From Perlabentimonas sp046542995 (GTDB lineage Bacteria; Bacteroidota; Bacteroidia; Bacteroidales; Tenuifilaceae), in NCBI GenBank assembly GCA_046542995.1, contig JBKHAH010000008.1:1-57927 (forward strand): DNA of 57,927 bases. Direction: 5' to 3'. The position numbers were made by a program, and so were the translations under genes. Under the pieces are notes generated by a model. The model was not told the origin of the DNA and did no database searches. It was given only the letters and a program-made list of their open reading frames with translations. Shown here piece by piece: positions 9,236 through 17,788 of the stretch (the first letter of the stretch is position 1; each line of letters opens with the position of its first letter).

Positions 9236-9726
9236 TGGAGAGGTCGGTAGATAGGGTTAAGGAGTTAGCCAATTCAAAGGCAAAGGAGAACAAGAAGTTT
9301 TTTTCAAAGCTGAAAAGATTATCGTCCAGCAGGGTCGATGAGTTGTTTCACTCGGCACATAATGATGTTTTCCAAGAATTCAATTGTTTAGATTGCGCAA
9401 ATTGTTGTAAAAGTATCAGCCCAATAGTTCTTAATCGTGATGTTGATAGAATTGCCAGGGCTTTGGGATTGAAACCAGTTGAAGTGTTAAGTAAGTATCT
9501 TTTTGAGGATGAAGATGGAAGCTACGCTTTTAGGGAAACTCCATGCCCTTTTCTTGATGATGAGAACTTATGCTTAATATACCCAAGTCGTCCCAAAGCC
9601 TGCAGGGAGTATCCTCATACCAACAGGAAAAGGATGCAACAGATTTTTAACATCACATTAAAAAACATTGCCATTTGCCCAATTGTTTTTGAGGTGGTTG
9701 ATCGCATAAAGTGGAGCGTGAAATAA
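9235..9726 (+). CDS. YkgJ family cysteine-cluster protein
   Basis: A 163-residue soluble protein of the YkgJ (zinc/iron-chelating) family. The cysteine cluster is C51, C54, C57, C58 (reading CLDCANCC), followed by PCPFLDDENLC, CLIYP and RPKACREYP, the arrangement expected to bind a metal or an iron-sulfur cluster. The enzymatic role of the family is unproved. The start overlaps the EamA stop (TAATG), indicating coupled translation. The first 40 residues are lysine-rich and probably helical. The gene is convergent with the lipid kinase gene, only 18 bases away. Confidence 0.85.
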   Translation: MERSVDRVKELANSKAKENKKFFSKLKRLSSSRVDELFHSAHNDVFQEFNCLDCANCCKSISPIVLNRDVDRIARALGLKPVEVLSKYLFEDEDGSYAFRETPCPFLDDENLCLIYPSRPKACREYPHTNRKRMQQIFNITLKNIAICPIVFEVVDRIKWSVK

Positions 9727-9744
9727 ATTTATGGGAGAGAGTAG

Positions 9745-10629
9745 CTATGGCACATAAACCTTTAACCCTAAATGCTGTATGCTAAAATCAAGCGTGTCAC
9801 CCATAATCTTTGGCTCACCATCAAAGTGTACGTATCCTTCTTCATAACGCTTAATAGTTAGGTTTTTAGTCCTAAATATCTCAACATACCGGCTTTTCCC
9901 CAGTTTTTTATTAAAAAGTTTAATGCCAATTGATGGAGAAAGGTACTTTGGGAATGGAGATATTATGGTAACATCAAGAAGCCCATCAGTTACGTCAGCA
10001 TCAGGTGCTATGTATGCATTGTTACCAAATTGTGATGCGTTGGCTACGGTTATAACAAAAGCCTCTTTGTCCATAATATGCTCATTACCAATAAGCGTGT
10101 AAAGTTGCGGTTTGTATCTGAAGTATTCCCTTGCGCTAGTTTTGAAGTAGTTATAAAAACCTCTTCCTTTCGTTTGGTCAAACTTATAGCCAACAAGAGC
10201 ATCAAATCCTGTTCCTGCTGTGCAAAAAAATGGTGTACTGTTTATAATGCCATAATCTATCATGGCAATTTTTTCGCGGTTAATAAGGCTTATTGCTTTT
10301 TGCGAGTTTATGGGGATTTTTAAATGCCTTGCAAATCCATTTCCAGAACCCATAGGGATAATCCCTAAAATGCAATTGGTGTTAATTAATGCGCTGGCAA
10401 CTTCGTTCACAGTTCCATCGCCCCCCGCAGCAAATATTTTTTTTATTCCATTTTGCATGGCGTTCCTAGCAATTTCCTGTGAGGTTTGCGGCCCCTTACT
10501 ATATACAATCTCTGGGATGTATTTGCTTGAATCTAAGCCCTGGTTAATGTAGTTGGGTAGCTTATTTGCTTTTCCAGTTCCTGATGCAGGATTGATTATG
10601 AACAAAACGTGCTCTCTCTCTCTTACCAC
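9745..10629 (-). CDS. Diacylglycerol kinase family lipid kinase (YegS/DgkB-like)
   Basis: A soluble lipid kinase of the diacylglycerol kinase catalytic-domain family, which phosphorylates diacylglycerol or related lipids at the membrane. Motifs seen are the nucleotide-binding FIINPASGTGKA near the N-terminus, GGDGTVNEVASAL near residue 69 and PMGSGNGFARHL near residue 97; the C-terminal segment includes EGYVHFDGEP, also conserved. It has 294 residues, a usual length. The start is a GTG at 10629; no ATG lies between it and the first motif. A -7 box is seen at 10666-10673. Confidence 0.92.
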   Translation of the reverse strand: MVREREHVLFIINPASGTGKANKLPNYINQGLDSSKYIPEIVYSKGPQTSQEIARNAMQNGIKKIFAAGGDGTVNEVASALINTNCILGIIPMGSGNGFARHLKIPINSQKAISLINREKIAMIDYGIINSTPFFCTAGTGFDALVGYKFDQTKGRGFYNYFKTSAREYFRYKPQLYTLIGNEHIMDKEAFVITVANASQFGNNAYIAPDADVTDGLLDVTIISPFPKYLSPSIGIKLFNKKLGKSRYVEIFRTKNLTIKRYEEGYVHFDGEPKIMGDTLDFSIQHLGLKVYVP

Positions 10630-10665
10630 AATTTCAACTTTTTTATTGCTTTGTTTTTAGTAGTG

Positions 10666-10673
10666 CAAAATTA
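10666..10673 (-). promoter_or_regulatory. Candidate -7 box for the lipid kinase gene
   Basis: The minus strand reads TAATTTTG, matching TAnnTTTG, 37 bases upstream of the GTG start. Confidence 0.4.
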
Positions 10674-10746
10674 GACTAAATTTTTAAGGCACTAAATTTT
10701 TATGAATAATAATATGCTGGGAATAAGCAATATTTTTAACATTTGT

Positions 10747-10754
10747 TAGTTTTG
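10747..10754 (+). promoter_or_regulatory. Candidate -7 box for porQ
   Basis: TAGTTTTG matches TAnnTTTG, with the ATG at 10789 about 35 bases downstream. No good -33 box is seen. Confidence 0.45.
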
Positions 10755-10788
10755 TAGATATAAATTTTCTCAGTAATTGCAAAAAGGC

Positions 10789-11844
10789 ATGAATAGGCGC
10801 ACCTTCATTCTTCTATTATTTTTCCCTATCTTGCTCCAAAACTTACAGGCTCAGGTTGGCGGAGGGGGTGCTTATAGTTTTCTTAACCTGGCAATTACTC
10901 CCAGAAATGCAGCACTTGGAGGAAAAGTAGTTACATTAGATGAGTCAGACCTTGGGATAGTACTAAACAATCCTGCCCATTTAAACCAGGGCCTTAGCAA
11001 TAATTTATCTTTAACTTACGTGTCTTATTTTGCCGATATTAAATATGGTTTTGTAACCTATGCAAAGCATATTGAAGGCGTTGGTACATTTGGTGTCGGA
11101 ATGCAGCACGTTGACTATGGCGATTTTATTAAGGCCGACGAAGTTGGTCAAGTAACAGGCTCTTTCACAGGTTACGATATGGCTATTAACTTGCTATATT
11201 CTTATAGCATAGATAGTGTATTCACCTTTGGCATTAACCTTAAACCAGTATATTCACATCTTGAACAATATACCTCTTTTGGTATTTGTACAGATGTTGG
11301 TGCTACATATCACCATCCAAACAGGCTACTTACCGCAGGCTTAGTGGCAAGAAACATAGGAACTATGATAAAGCCATACACTTCCGATACATGGGAGGAT
11401 ATGCCGTTTGAGCTTGTAGCAGGAGTTAGCCAAAAGTTGCAGCATGCCCCTTTCAGGTTTGCAATAACCTTTCAGCAAATTAATACTGGCAGTCTCTATT
11501 ATAAGCGTGAAACCCAAGCCATCTCCTTTTTTGATGAACCTGAAGAATACGAGGCTAGTTTCTTTGAACGAGCAGGAAACGAGTTGATTAGCCACCTGGT
11601 GCTTGGTGTAGAGTTTATTCCTGTAAAGAATTTTTATGTGCGCGGTGGTTATAATTTTCAACGCAGAAACGAGTTGAAAGTCCCTGAAGTTGCTTCGGCT
11701 GCAGGTTTTAGCTGGGGAATAGGGGTGAAAATTAAAAAGTTCCATATTAATTATAGCCGTGCTACTTATCATCTTGCTGGTGCCTCAAACCACTTTTCGG
11801 TTAGCACAAATCTTGAGGAGTTTCTTACAAGCAACAACCTGTAA
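10789..11844 (+). CDS. porQ: PorQ-type outer-membrane protein of type IX secretion
   Basis: A 351-residue secreted protein, predicted outer-membrane beta-barrel of the PorV/PorQ (FadL-like) family. It starts with a signal peptide ending about LQAQ and then the hallmark GGGGAYSFLNLAITPRNAALGG, typical of PorQ. In P. gingivalis PorQ works at the surface with PorZ and PorU in the type IX secretion attachment complex. I take ATG 10789 over TTG 10777. It lies 102 bases before cmk and the gene order porQ-cmk-ispH is common in this phylum. No porZ or porU is in the window. Confidence 0.87.
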   Translation: MNRRTFILLLFFPILLQNLQAQVGGGGAYSFLNLAITPRNAALGGKVVTLDESDLGIVLNNPAHLNQGLSNNLSLTYVSYFADIKYGFVTYAKHIEGVGTFGVGMQHVDYGDFIKADEVGQVTGSFTGYDMAINLLYSYSIDSVFTFGINLKPVYSHLEQYTSFGICTDVGATYHHPNRLLTAGLVARNIGTMIKPYTSDTWEDMPFELVAGVSQKLQHAPFRFAITFQQINTGSLYYKRETQAISFFDEPEEYEASFFERAGNELISHLVLGVEFIPVKNFYVRGGYNFQRRNELKVPEVASAAGFSWGIGVKIKKFHINYSRATYHLAGASNHFSVSTNLEEFLTSNNL

Positions 11845-11862
11845 AACGTCGTCTTTTTTGGT

Positions 11863-11870
11863 TAACTTTG
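11863..11870 (+). promoter_or_regulatory. Candidate -7 box for cmk
   Basis: TAACTTTG matches TAnnTTTG, 76 bases upstream of the GTG start of cmk. It would let cmk-ispH be transcribed independently of porQ. Confidence 0.45.
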
Positions 11871-11946
11871 CCCCATTAATCAGAAGTTTCCTCTAGCAAA
11901 TTTGCTGTATTCGGGAACCTTCCGATAACATTCAAAAAAATCTGGA

Positions 11947-12642
11947 GTGATAAGTAAAAAGATAACAATAGCCGTTGACGGGTACTCTTCCTGTGGCAAG
12001 AGCACTTTTGCTAAGGCGATTGCAAAAAAGGTAAACTACCTTTACATTGATAGCGGAGCAATGTATAGAGCAGTAACTCTAGCCTGTATCCGGAATGGTA
12101 TTGCTGACAATAGCGGTGTGAATGAGCAGCTACTGCCTCAGTTGCTTAATGATATTACAGTAGGGTTTACTCCCGATAAAAATGCTGAAGGTTGGCTTAC
12201 CACACTTAATGGTGAGGTGGTTGAAGGTGATATTCGTTCGCTTAAAGTTTCTAATCTGGTAAGCCCCATTTCGGCTTTACCTATTGTTCGTCAGAAGATG
12301 ACACAGCAGCAGCAGAAAATGGGCGAGCGGAAGGGGATTGTTATGGATGGTCGTGATATTGGCACCGTTGTTTTTCCAAATGCTGAGCTGAAGATTTTTA
12401 TGACTGCTGACCCCAAGATACGTGCTCAACGTAGGTTAAATGAATTAAGACAGAAGGGGCAAGATGTAGATTTTGAGACTATCTTGAAAAATATTGAGGA
12501 GCGCGACCATATTGACAGGAACCGTACTGTAGCCCCTCTTAAGCAAGCCAAAGATGCCATAGTGCTAGATAACTCAAATATGACAGTTGAACAACAAATG
12601 GTTTGGTTTGATGATGTTTTTTCAAAAATAATCAACAGCTAA
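11947..12642 (+). CDS. cmk: Cytidylate kinase
   Basis: CMP/dCMP kinase, supplying CDP and dCDP. Motifs are the P-loop SSCGKST near residue 14, the substrate motif DSGAMYRAVTL, and VMDGRDIGTVVFPNA near residue 136. It has 231 residues, the usual length. The start is the GTG at 11947, which directly precedes the first strand (ISKKITIAVDG); there is no ATG close by. It is followed by ispH after 46 bases. Confidence 0.96.
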   Translation: MISKKITIAVDGYSSCGKSTFAKAIAKKVNYLYIDSGAMYRAVTLACIRNGIADNSGVNEQLLPQLLNDITVGFTPDKNAEGWLTTLNGEVVEGDIRSLKVSNLVSPISALPIVRQKMTQQQQKMGERKGIVMDGRDIGTVVFPNAELKIFMTADPKIRAQRRLNELRQKGQDVDFETILKNIEERDHIDRNRTVAPLKQAKDAIVLDNSNMTVEQQMVWFDDVFSKIINS

Positions 12643-12688
12643 ACTAAAAGCAAGGTTAAGATGTTTCCTCTATAAATTGATTCAGCAA

Positions 12689-13579
12689 ATGTCTAAAAGC
12701 AGTAAATATAAAGTAGAAATTGACGATAAATCAGGATTCTGTTTTGGCGTGGTTAATGCAATAACTCAAGCTGAGAAAGAGCTGTCTAAAGGTGAACCTT
12801 TATACTGCTTAGGACAAATTGTACATAATAGCGAGGAGGTAAATAGGTTAAAGTCAAAGGGATTAATTACTGTTTCCAAAGATAACTTAAGCGAACTGAA
12901 AGGGAAAAAGTTGATGCTTAGGGCTCATGGCGAGCCACCTGAAACCTATAAAAAGGTAATGGACAATGGAATCGAATTAATTGATGCTTCTTGCCCAGTG
13001 GTTCTTAAACTTCAGATTCGAGTAAGGGAAGGTTGGGAAAAGATGGAGCCACAAGGAGGGCAAGTTGTAATATTCGGAAAGAGGGGCCATGCTGAGGTGG
13101 TAGGTTTACTAGGTCAAACCAATAATCAGGCTATAGTTATTGAGGGTGTTGATGAGGTTGACAGGTTGGACTTTACAAAACCTATCGAACTTTTTGCCCA
13201 AACCACTAAGAATGCCGATGAATATAAGCGTATTGCAAAAGTTATTCAGAAAAATATTGAAGTAAGTAGCAAGGGAGGTGAACCAGCATATTTCAAAGTA
13301 CATAATTCAATTTGCGGGCAGGTTGCCAACAGGAAGGCTGAACTCTCAAAATTTGCTTCAAAGCACGATGTGGTGCTGTTTGTTAGTGGTAAGAATAGTT
13401 CAAATGGAAAGGTGCTGTTTGATGTTTGTAAATCAATAAACCCCCAAAGCTACTTTATTAGTTCAGTTAGCGAAATAAATAGCAGTTGGTTTAATAATGC
13501 CAAATCAGTTGGCATATGCGGAGCCACATCAACACCTCGATGGTTAATGGATGAGGTGGCAGATGCAATATCTGCTTAG
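12689..13579 (+). CDS. ispH: 4-hydroxy-3-methylbut-2-enyl diphosphate reductase
   Basis: IspH (LytB), the [4Fe-4S] enzyme of the last step of the MEP isoprenoid pathway. Cluster cysteines are visible in KSGFCFGV, DASCPVV and HNSICGQ; substrate-binding histidines lie in QIVHNSEEV and RAHGEPPE, and the C-terminal CGATSTPRWLMDEV carries the family's serine/threonine-rich motif. I start at ATG 12689, giving 296 residues. The protein is the IspH-only form, without the ribosomal S1 fusion found in some anaerobes. Confidence 0.95.
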   Translation: MSKSSKYKVEIDDKSGFCFGVVNAITQAEKELSKGEPLYCLGQIVHNSEEVNRLKSKGLITVSKDNLSELKGKKLMLRAHGEPPETYKKVMDNGIELIDASCPVVLKLQIRVREGWEKMEPQGGQVVIFGKRGHAEVVGLLGQTNNQAIVIEGVDEVDRLDFTKPIELFAQTTKNADEYKRIAKVIQKNIEVSSKGGEPAYFKVHNSICGQVANRKAELSKFASKHDVVLFVSGKNSSNGKVLFDVCKSINPQSYFISSVSEINSSWFNNAKSVGICGATSTPRWLMDEVADAISA

Positions 13580-13698
13580 GTATAAATTTTACAGGCTACT
13601 CTTGCGTTATGTCAAATCTTAATGCATTAAAATAAAGTAAGATATAGCGCACTCAAGATTAAAGTGATATACTAATACTATTTACCAATTCATTTTGT

Positions 13699-13706
13699 TA
13701 TTTTTG
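13699..13706 (+). promoter_or_regulatory. Candidate -7 box for lipA
   Basis: TATTTTTG matches TAnnTTTG, 19 bases before the lipA ATG, so the leader would be very short. There is no clear -33 element. Confidence 0.45.
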
Positions 13707-13725
13707 TAAATTATATTTAATTCAA

Positions 13726-14622
13726 ATGAGTTTTAAGGAAGGGAAACATACGGAGCGCAAACCTTCGTGGTTAAAAATAAAATTGCCAAGCGGCGAGGGG
13801 TATGCAAACGTTAATAGGATGGTTAAGAAGCATGGGCTTCACACCATTTGCTCTAGCGGAATGTGCCCAAATATTGCTGAATGCTGGGGCAACGGAACAG
13901 CTACTTTTATGATTTTGGGCGAAGTTTGCACCCGAGCATGCCGTTTTTGCGCTACAACAACAGGCGCCCCAACCGAAATTAATCCCAATGAGCCAAATAG
14001 AATAGCTGAGTCAGTTAAGATAATGGGATTAAACCATTGCGTAATTACTTCCGTAACACGCGATGACCTTCCCGATGGCGGAGCGCAGCACTGGCACGAT
14101 ACCATTAAGGAGGTTAAAAAGCAGAATCCAAGAACGAAGGTTGAGGTGTTAATTCCTGATTTTAAAGGTAATACACAACAGATCGATACTGTCCTTAAAT
14201 CAAATCCTGACATTGTTGCTCATAATCTTGAAACCGTTAGGCGGCTTACGCCTAGTGTGCGCTCGCGAGCAACCTATGAAAATAGCCTCAAAGTAATTGG
14301 CTATGTGGCAAAAAATGGTTACCTTTCTAAATCAGGCATCATGGTTGGTTTAGGGGAGAGTTTTCAAGAAGTGGTGCAGGTTATGGACGATTTGATTGAA
14401 GTTGGCTGCAAGGCAATAACAATTGGTCAGTATCTACAACCACGTGGCGAGAATGTTCCAGTATCTGAATACGTTACACCCGAGGTGTTTGAAAAGTACA
14501 AGGCTTTAGCTAAGCAGAAGGGATTTAAATTTGTAGAGAGCGGACCGCTGGTTAGATCATCATACCATGCCGAGGAATCGTTTAAAAACGATGCTCCTAA
14601 TCTAAAGTTACCAAATCAATAA
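13726..14622 (+). CDS. lipA: Lipoyl synthase
   Basis: Radical-SAM enzyme that inserts two sulfurs into protein-bound octanoyl groups to give lipoyl. The auxiliary-cluster motif (CSSGMCPNIAEC) is near residue 43, the radical-SAM motif CTRACRFC near residue 66, and the C-terminal RSSYHAEE supplies the serine ligand of the auxiliary cluster. It has 298 residues, typical. lipB follows after 26 bases, so the de novo pathway is one unit; lplA at 28820 provides salvage. Confidence 0.97.
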   Translation: MSFKEGKHTERKPSWLKIKLPSGEGYANVNRMVKKHGLHTICSSGMCPNIAECWGNGTATFMILGEVCTRACRFCATTTGAPTEINPNEPNRIAESVKIMGLNHCVITSVTRDDLPDGGAQHWHDTIKEVKKQNPRTKVEVLIPDFKGNTQQIDTVLKSNPDIVAHNLETVRRLTPSVRSRATYENSLKVIGYVAKNGYLSKSGIMVGLGESFQEVVQVMDDLIEVGCKAITIGQYLQPRGENVPVSEYVTPEVFEKYKALAKQKGFKFVESGPLVRSSYHAEESFKNDAPNLKLPNQ

Positions 14623-14648
14623 AATGAAAAAACAACAACTACATATAA

Positions 14649-15329
14649 ATGCAACCCATAAATTTCCAAAACCTTGGCTTAGTTGACTATAAAAAGGCAT
14701 GGGATTATCAGGAGAACCTTTTCGATAAAGTGCTTACTGCAAGAAACGAAAAGGAAAGGAGCCATGCTGGCTTCCTGCTCTTTTGTGAGCATCCACACGT
14801 TTATACAATAGGTAAAAGCGGAAAGGATAACAACCTGCTTATTAGCGACCAGATGCTAAAGCAGATTGAAGCAACATACTACCATATTAACCGTGGTGGC
14901 GACATTACTTATCATGGTCCTGGGCAAGTGGTTGCATATCCAATTTTCGATTTAGAAATCCTTAAAATTAATCTGAAGGAATATATTAGCAAGCTTGAGG
15001 AGGTTGTTATAAGAACCCTTAAGCATTTTGATATAGTGGCAAACAGATTGCCAGGCGCAACTGGGGTATGGCTTGATGTGGGCGTGCCTGGCAAGGAAAG
15101 AAAAATTTGTGCCATTGGTGTGCGTGCAAGCAGGTTCGTGACCATGCATGGGTTGGCTTTTAATGTTAATACCAACCTGAACTATTTTAGCTATATAAAC
15201 CCTTGTGGGTTTGTTGATAAGGGCGTAACATCTATGGAGAAGGAGCTGGGAGAGAAGGTGGATTTTGAAGCGGTACAGAAACTCATGAACGACGAGTTTG
15301 CCAAGGTGTTTGACATTTCTTTTGTATAG
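14649..15329 (+). CDS. lipB: Octanoyl-[acyl-carrier-protein]-protein N-octanoyltransferase
   Basis: LipB transfers octanoyl from ACP to the lipoyl domains, upstream of LipA. The motif RGGDITYHGPGQVVAYPI is near residue 83, GATGVWLD near residue 136, and the catalytic lysine region RKICAIGVRASR near residue 152, with the conserved cysteine in INPCGFVDKGVTSM near residue 182. The 226-residue length is normal. It sits between lipA and recJ in the same direction. Confidence 0.95.
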   Translation: MQPINFQNLGLVDYKKAWDYQENLFDKVLTARNEKERSHAGFLLFCEHPHVYTIGKSGKDNNLLISDQMLKQIEATYYHINRGGDITYHGPGQVVAYPIFDLEILKINLKEYISKLEEVVIRTLKHFDIVANRLPGATGVWLDVGVPGKERKICAIGVRASRFVTMHGLAFNVNTNLNYFSYINPCGFVDKGVTSMEKELGEKVDFEAVQKLMNDEFAKVFDISFV

Positions 15330-15368
15330 CCCTTAGTTTATAGCCACTCTGGTGGCTACATTGTTTTG

Positions 15369-17138
15369 ATGAAAAAGCGATGGAACTATAAAGAAGCTGG
15401 CAACCCCAGCACAATAGAAGGTTTAATGAATTCTTTGGGTCTCGACAGGGTGCTTGCTACCCTGTTGGTTCAAAGAGGAATTGAAACCTACGAGGAGGCC
15501 AAAAAGTTTTTTAGGCCCAGGCTCGAAGATCTCTACGATCCCTTTCTCATGAAGGACATGGGCAAGGCGGTAGCACGAATTGACAAAGCAATAGCATCAG
15601 GAGAGAAAATACTTGTTTACGGCGATTATGATGTTGACGGAACAACGGCTGTAGCGTTGGTTTATTCTTTTCTTCAAAAGCGGCACTCCAATATTGGGAA
15701 CTATATTCCCGACAGGTATTCTGAAGGGTATGGAATCTCTTATACGGGTATCGATTATGCCGCAGAAAATGGCTATACCCTTATCATTGCGCTTGATTGC
15801 GGAATAAAAGCTGTTGATAAGATTGAGTACGCCAAGGGCAAAGGGATTGATTTTATCATTTGCGATCATCACTTACCTGCTGAAAAAATCCCCGATGCTA
15901 TTGCTGCCCTCGATCCAAAACGGCTCGATTGTGAATACCCCTTCAAGGAGCTATCAGGATGCGGAGTGGGCTTCAAACTGCTACAGGGCTACTGCCAGTA
16001 TAAAAACATCTCTCTTGATGAGCTTTACCCCTATCTCGATTTGGTTGCTGTGAGCATTGCCTCCGATATTGTCCCAGTTATTGATGAGAATAGAATCCTG
16101 ACTTTTTTCGGACTTAAGCAGCTTAATGAGTCACCCAGAAAGGGGCTAAAAGCAATTATAAAGCTTGCAGGCATTGAGAGCCATGTAATTGCCATTGACG
16201 ATATAGTTTTTAGGATCGGCCCACGTATAAACGCTGCAGGTCGAATGGAGTCGGGCAAGTCTGCCGTTGATTTGCTCTGTGCTAAGAACGACTCAATAGC
16301 CTATGAGATGGGCTCCGTGGTTAACTCTTGTAACAACGATAGGAAGCATATTGATAGAAGCATTACCCATGAGGCGTTGCGAATGATTGCATCTGATTCT
16401 GCTTTGCAAAATAAAAGAACCACGGTGCTATTTAACCCTCAATGGCATAAGGGGGTGGTAGGTATCGTTGCATCAAGGTTAATTGAAACGTACTTTAGGC
16501 CAACCGTTATTCTTACTGAATCCAATGGATTCGCTACGGGTTCGGCCCGTTCTGTACCTGGGTTCGATCTTTATCAGGCGGTTGAATCTTGCGCCGATCT
16601 TCTGGAGAATTTTGGAGGGCATATGTATGCTGCCGGTCTAACCATGAAGGTTGAGAATGTGCCTGTTTTTATTGAAAGATTTGAAAATTACGTAAATGAG
16701 CACATTAAACCTGAACTGCTTATCCCTCAGATCGATATCGATGCTAGGCTTAATTTCAGCGATATCACTGATAAGTTTTTCAGAATATTAAAGCAGTTTC
16801 AGCCTTTTGGACCAGGTAATATGTCGCCCATATTTGTAACCGAAAATGTTTATGATACTGGCAATAGCCGTTTGGTTGGTGTTGAGAAGGAGCATCTTAA
16901 GTTGGCGCTTATTCAGGAGGATAACCCAAAAGTTTTTCAGGGGATCGCTTTTCAGATGGCAGAGTATTACAAGGGGATTCAGAAAGGAACATCGTTTGGT
17001 GTATGCTATAGTATTACAGAGAATAATTTTAGGGGCGTTAAATCCCTTCAGCTTCGCGTGAAGGATATTCAGTACCTCGATGAGTTTTTGGACGATGTTG
17101 AGGATAGGTTCGGCGAAGCCGAGGTAAGTAATATATAG
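15369..17138 (+). CDS. recJ: Single-stranded-DNA exonuclease RecJ
   Basis: RecJ is a 5'-3' single-strand DNA exonuclease in recombination and mismatch repair. DHH phosphoesterase motifs are seen as YGDYDVDGTTA near residue 80, LDCGI near residue 145, and ICDHHLP near residue 165; the DHHA1 domain carries GGHMYAAG near residue 417. An oligonucleotide-binding domain forms the C-terminal part. Start: ATG 15369, one codon after a TTG at 15366. The product has 589 residues. It follows lipB by 39 bases and precedes the PAP2 gene. Confidence 0.95.
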   Translation: MKKRWNYKEAGNPSTIEGLMNSLGLDRVLATLLVQRGIETYEEAKKFFRPRLEDLYDPFLMKDMGKAVARIDKAIASGEKILVYGDYDVDGTTAVALVYSFLQKRHSNIGNYIPDRYSEGYGISYTGIDYAAENGYTLIIALDCGIKAVDKIEYAKGKGIDFIICDHHLPAEKIPDAIAALDPKRLDCEYPFKELSGCGVGFKLLQGYCQYKNISLDELYPYLDLVAVSIASDIVPVIDENRILTFFGLKQLNESPRKGLKAIIKLAGIESHVIAIDDIVFRIGPRINAAGRMESGKSAVDLLCAKNDSIAYEMGSVVNSCNNDRKHIDRSITHEALRMIASDSALQNKRTTVLFNPQWHKGVVGIVASRLIETYFRPTVILTESNGFATGSARSVPGFDLYQAVESCADLLENFGGHMYAAGLTMKVENVPVFIERFENYVNEHIKPELLIPQIDIDARLNFSDITDKFFRILKQFQPFGPGNMSPIFVTENVYDTGNSRLVGVEKEHLKLALIQEDNPKVFQGIAFQMAEYYKGIQKGTSFGVCYSITENNFRGVKSLQLRVKDIQYLDEFLDDVEDRFGEAEVSNI

Positions 17139-17180
17139 GTAATTGAGATATTAAAATTAATGCTATATTTTAGTTTTTTT

Positions 17181-17756
17181 ATGCATGAAACAATTATTAA
17201 GTTAGACACCCAACTTTTCCTGTTTCTAAATGGGTTGAATGCGCCTTTTTTTGACCCCATCATGGTTTTCTTTTCCGGAAAACTCACCTGGCTGCCTTTA
17301 TACTTATTGCTTATATTCTATATGTATAAAAGGTTTGGTTGGCGTTTTTTTTGGCCTCTTTTAGGTGCTGGGTTGGTAGTTTTCTTAGCAGATCAAACCT
17401 CTGTGCATCTTTTTAAGAATATTTTTGAGCGCCTCCGTCCGTGTCATAACCCTGAGATTAGTGAGTTGATTCATTTGGCATCGGGTAGGTGTGGAGGTAA
17501 GTATGGTTTTGTATCATCCCATGCAGCGAATACATTTGGAGTTGCGGTTTTCCTTCTGCTCATTTTCAAACGGCAGTGGTTCTCAGTTTCCATTCTAATT
17601 TGGGCCTTCCTTGTATCCTATAGCAGAATTTATCTGGGGGTTCACTATCCTGCTGACATTATTGCAGGTGGCGCTTTGGGTGTAGCATGTGGATATGCAG
17701 TATGGAATTTACTAGCAGGTTTCAATAGGTCTTACGGGGTACTGAAGAAAAAGTAG
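17181..17756 (+). CDS. PAP2-family membrane phosphatase
   Basis: A membrane-bound phosphatase of the PAP2 superfamily acting on lipid phosphates such as phosphatidate or undecaprenyl diphosphate. The three catalytic motifs are present: FKNIFERLRP, SSHAAN (in place of PSGH) and SRIYLGVHYPADI. About five to six hydrophobic segments surround them. I favour the ATG at 17181 (MHETIIKLD), which resembles the usual N-terminus, over the ATG at 17160. It is the last gene of the plus-strand run and is convergent with purM. The exact lipid substrate is unknown. Confidence 0.85.
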   Translation: MHETIIKLDTQLFLFLNGLNAPFFDPIMVFFSGKLTWLPLYLLLIFYMYKRFGWRFFWPLLGAGLVVFLADQTSVHLFKNIFERLRPCHNPEISELIHLASGRCGGKYGFVSSHAANTFGVAVFLLLIFKRQWFSVSILIWAFLVSYSRIYLGVHYPADIIAGGALGVACGYAVWNLLAGFNRSYGVLKKK

Positions 17757-17788
17757 CGCGTCTTTAAAGTTTATCTAAATTACAAAAC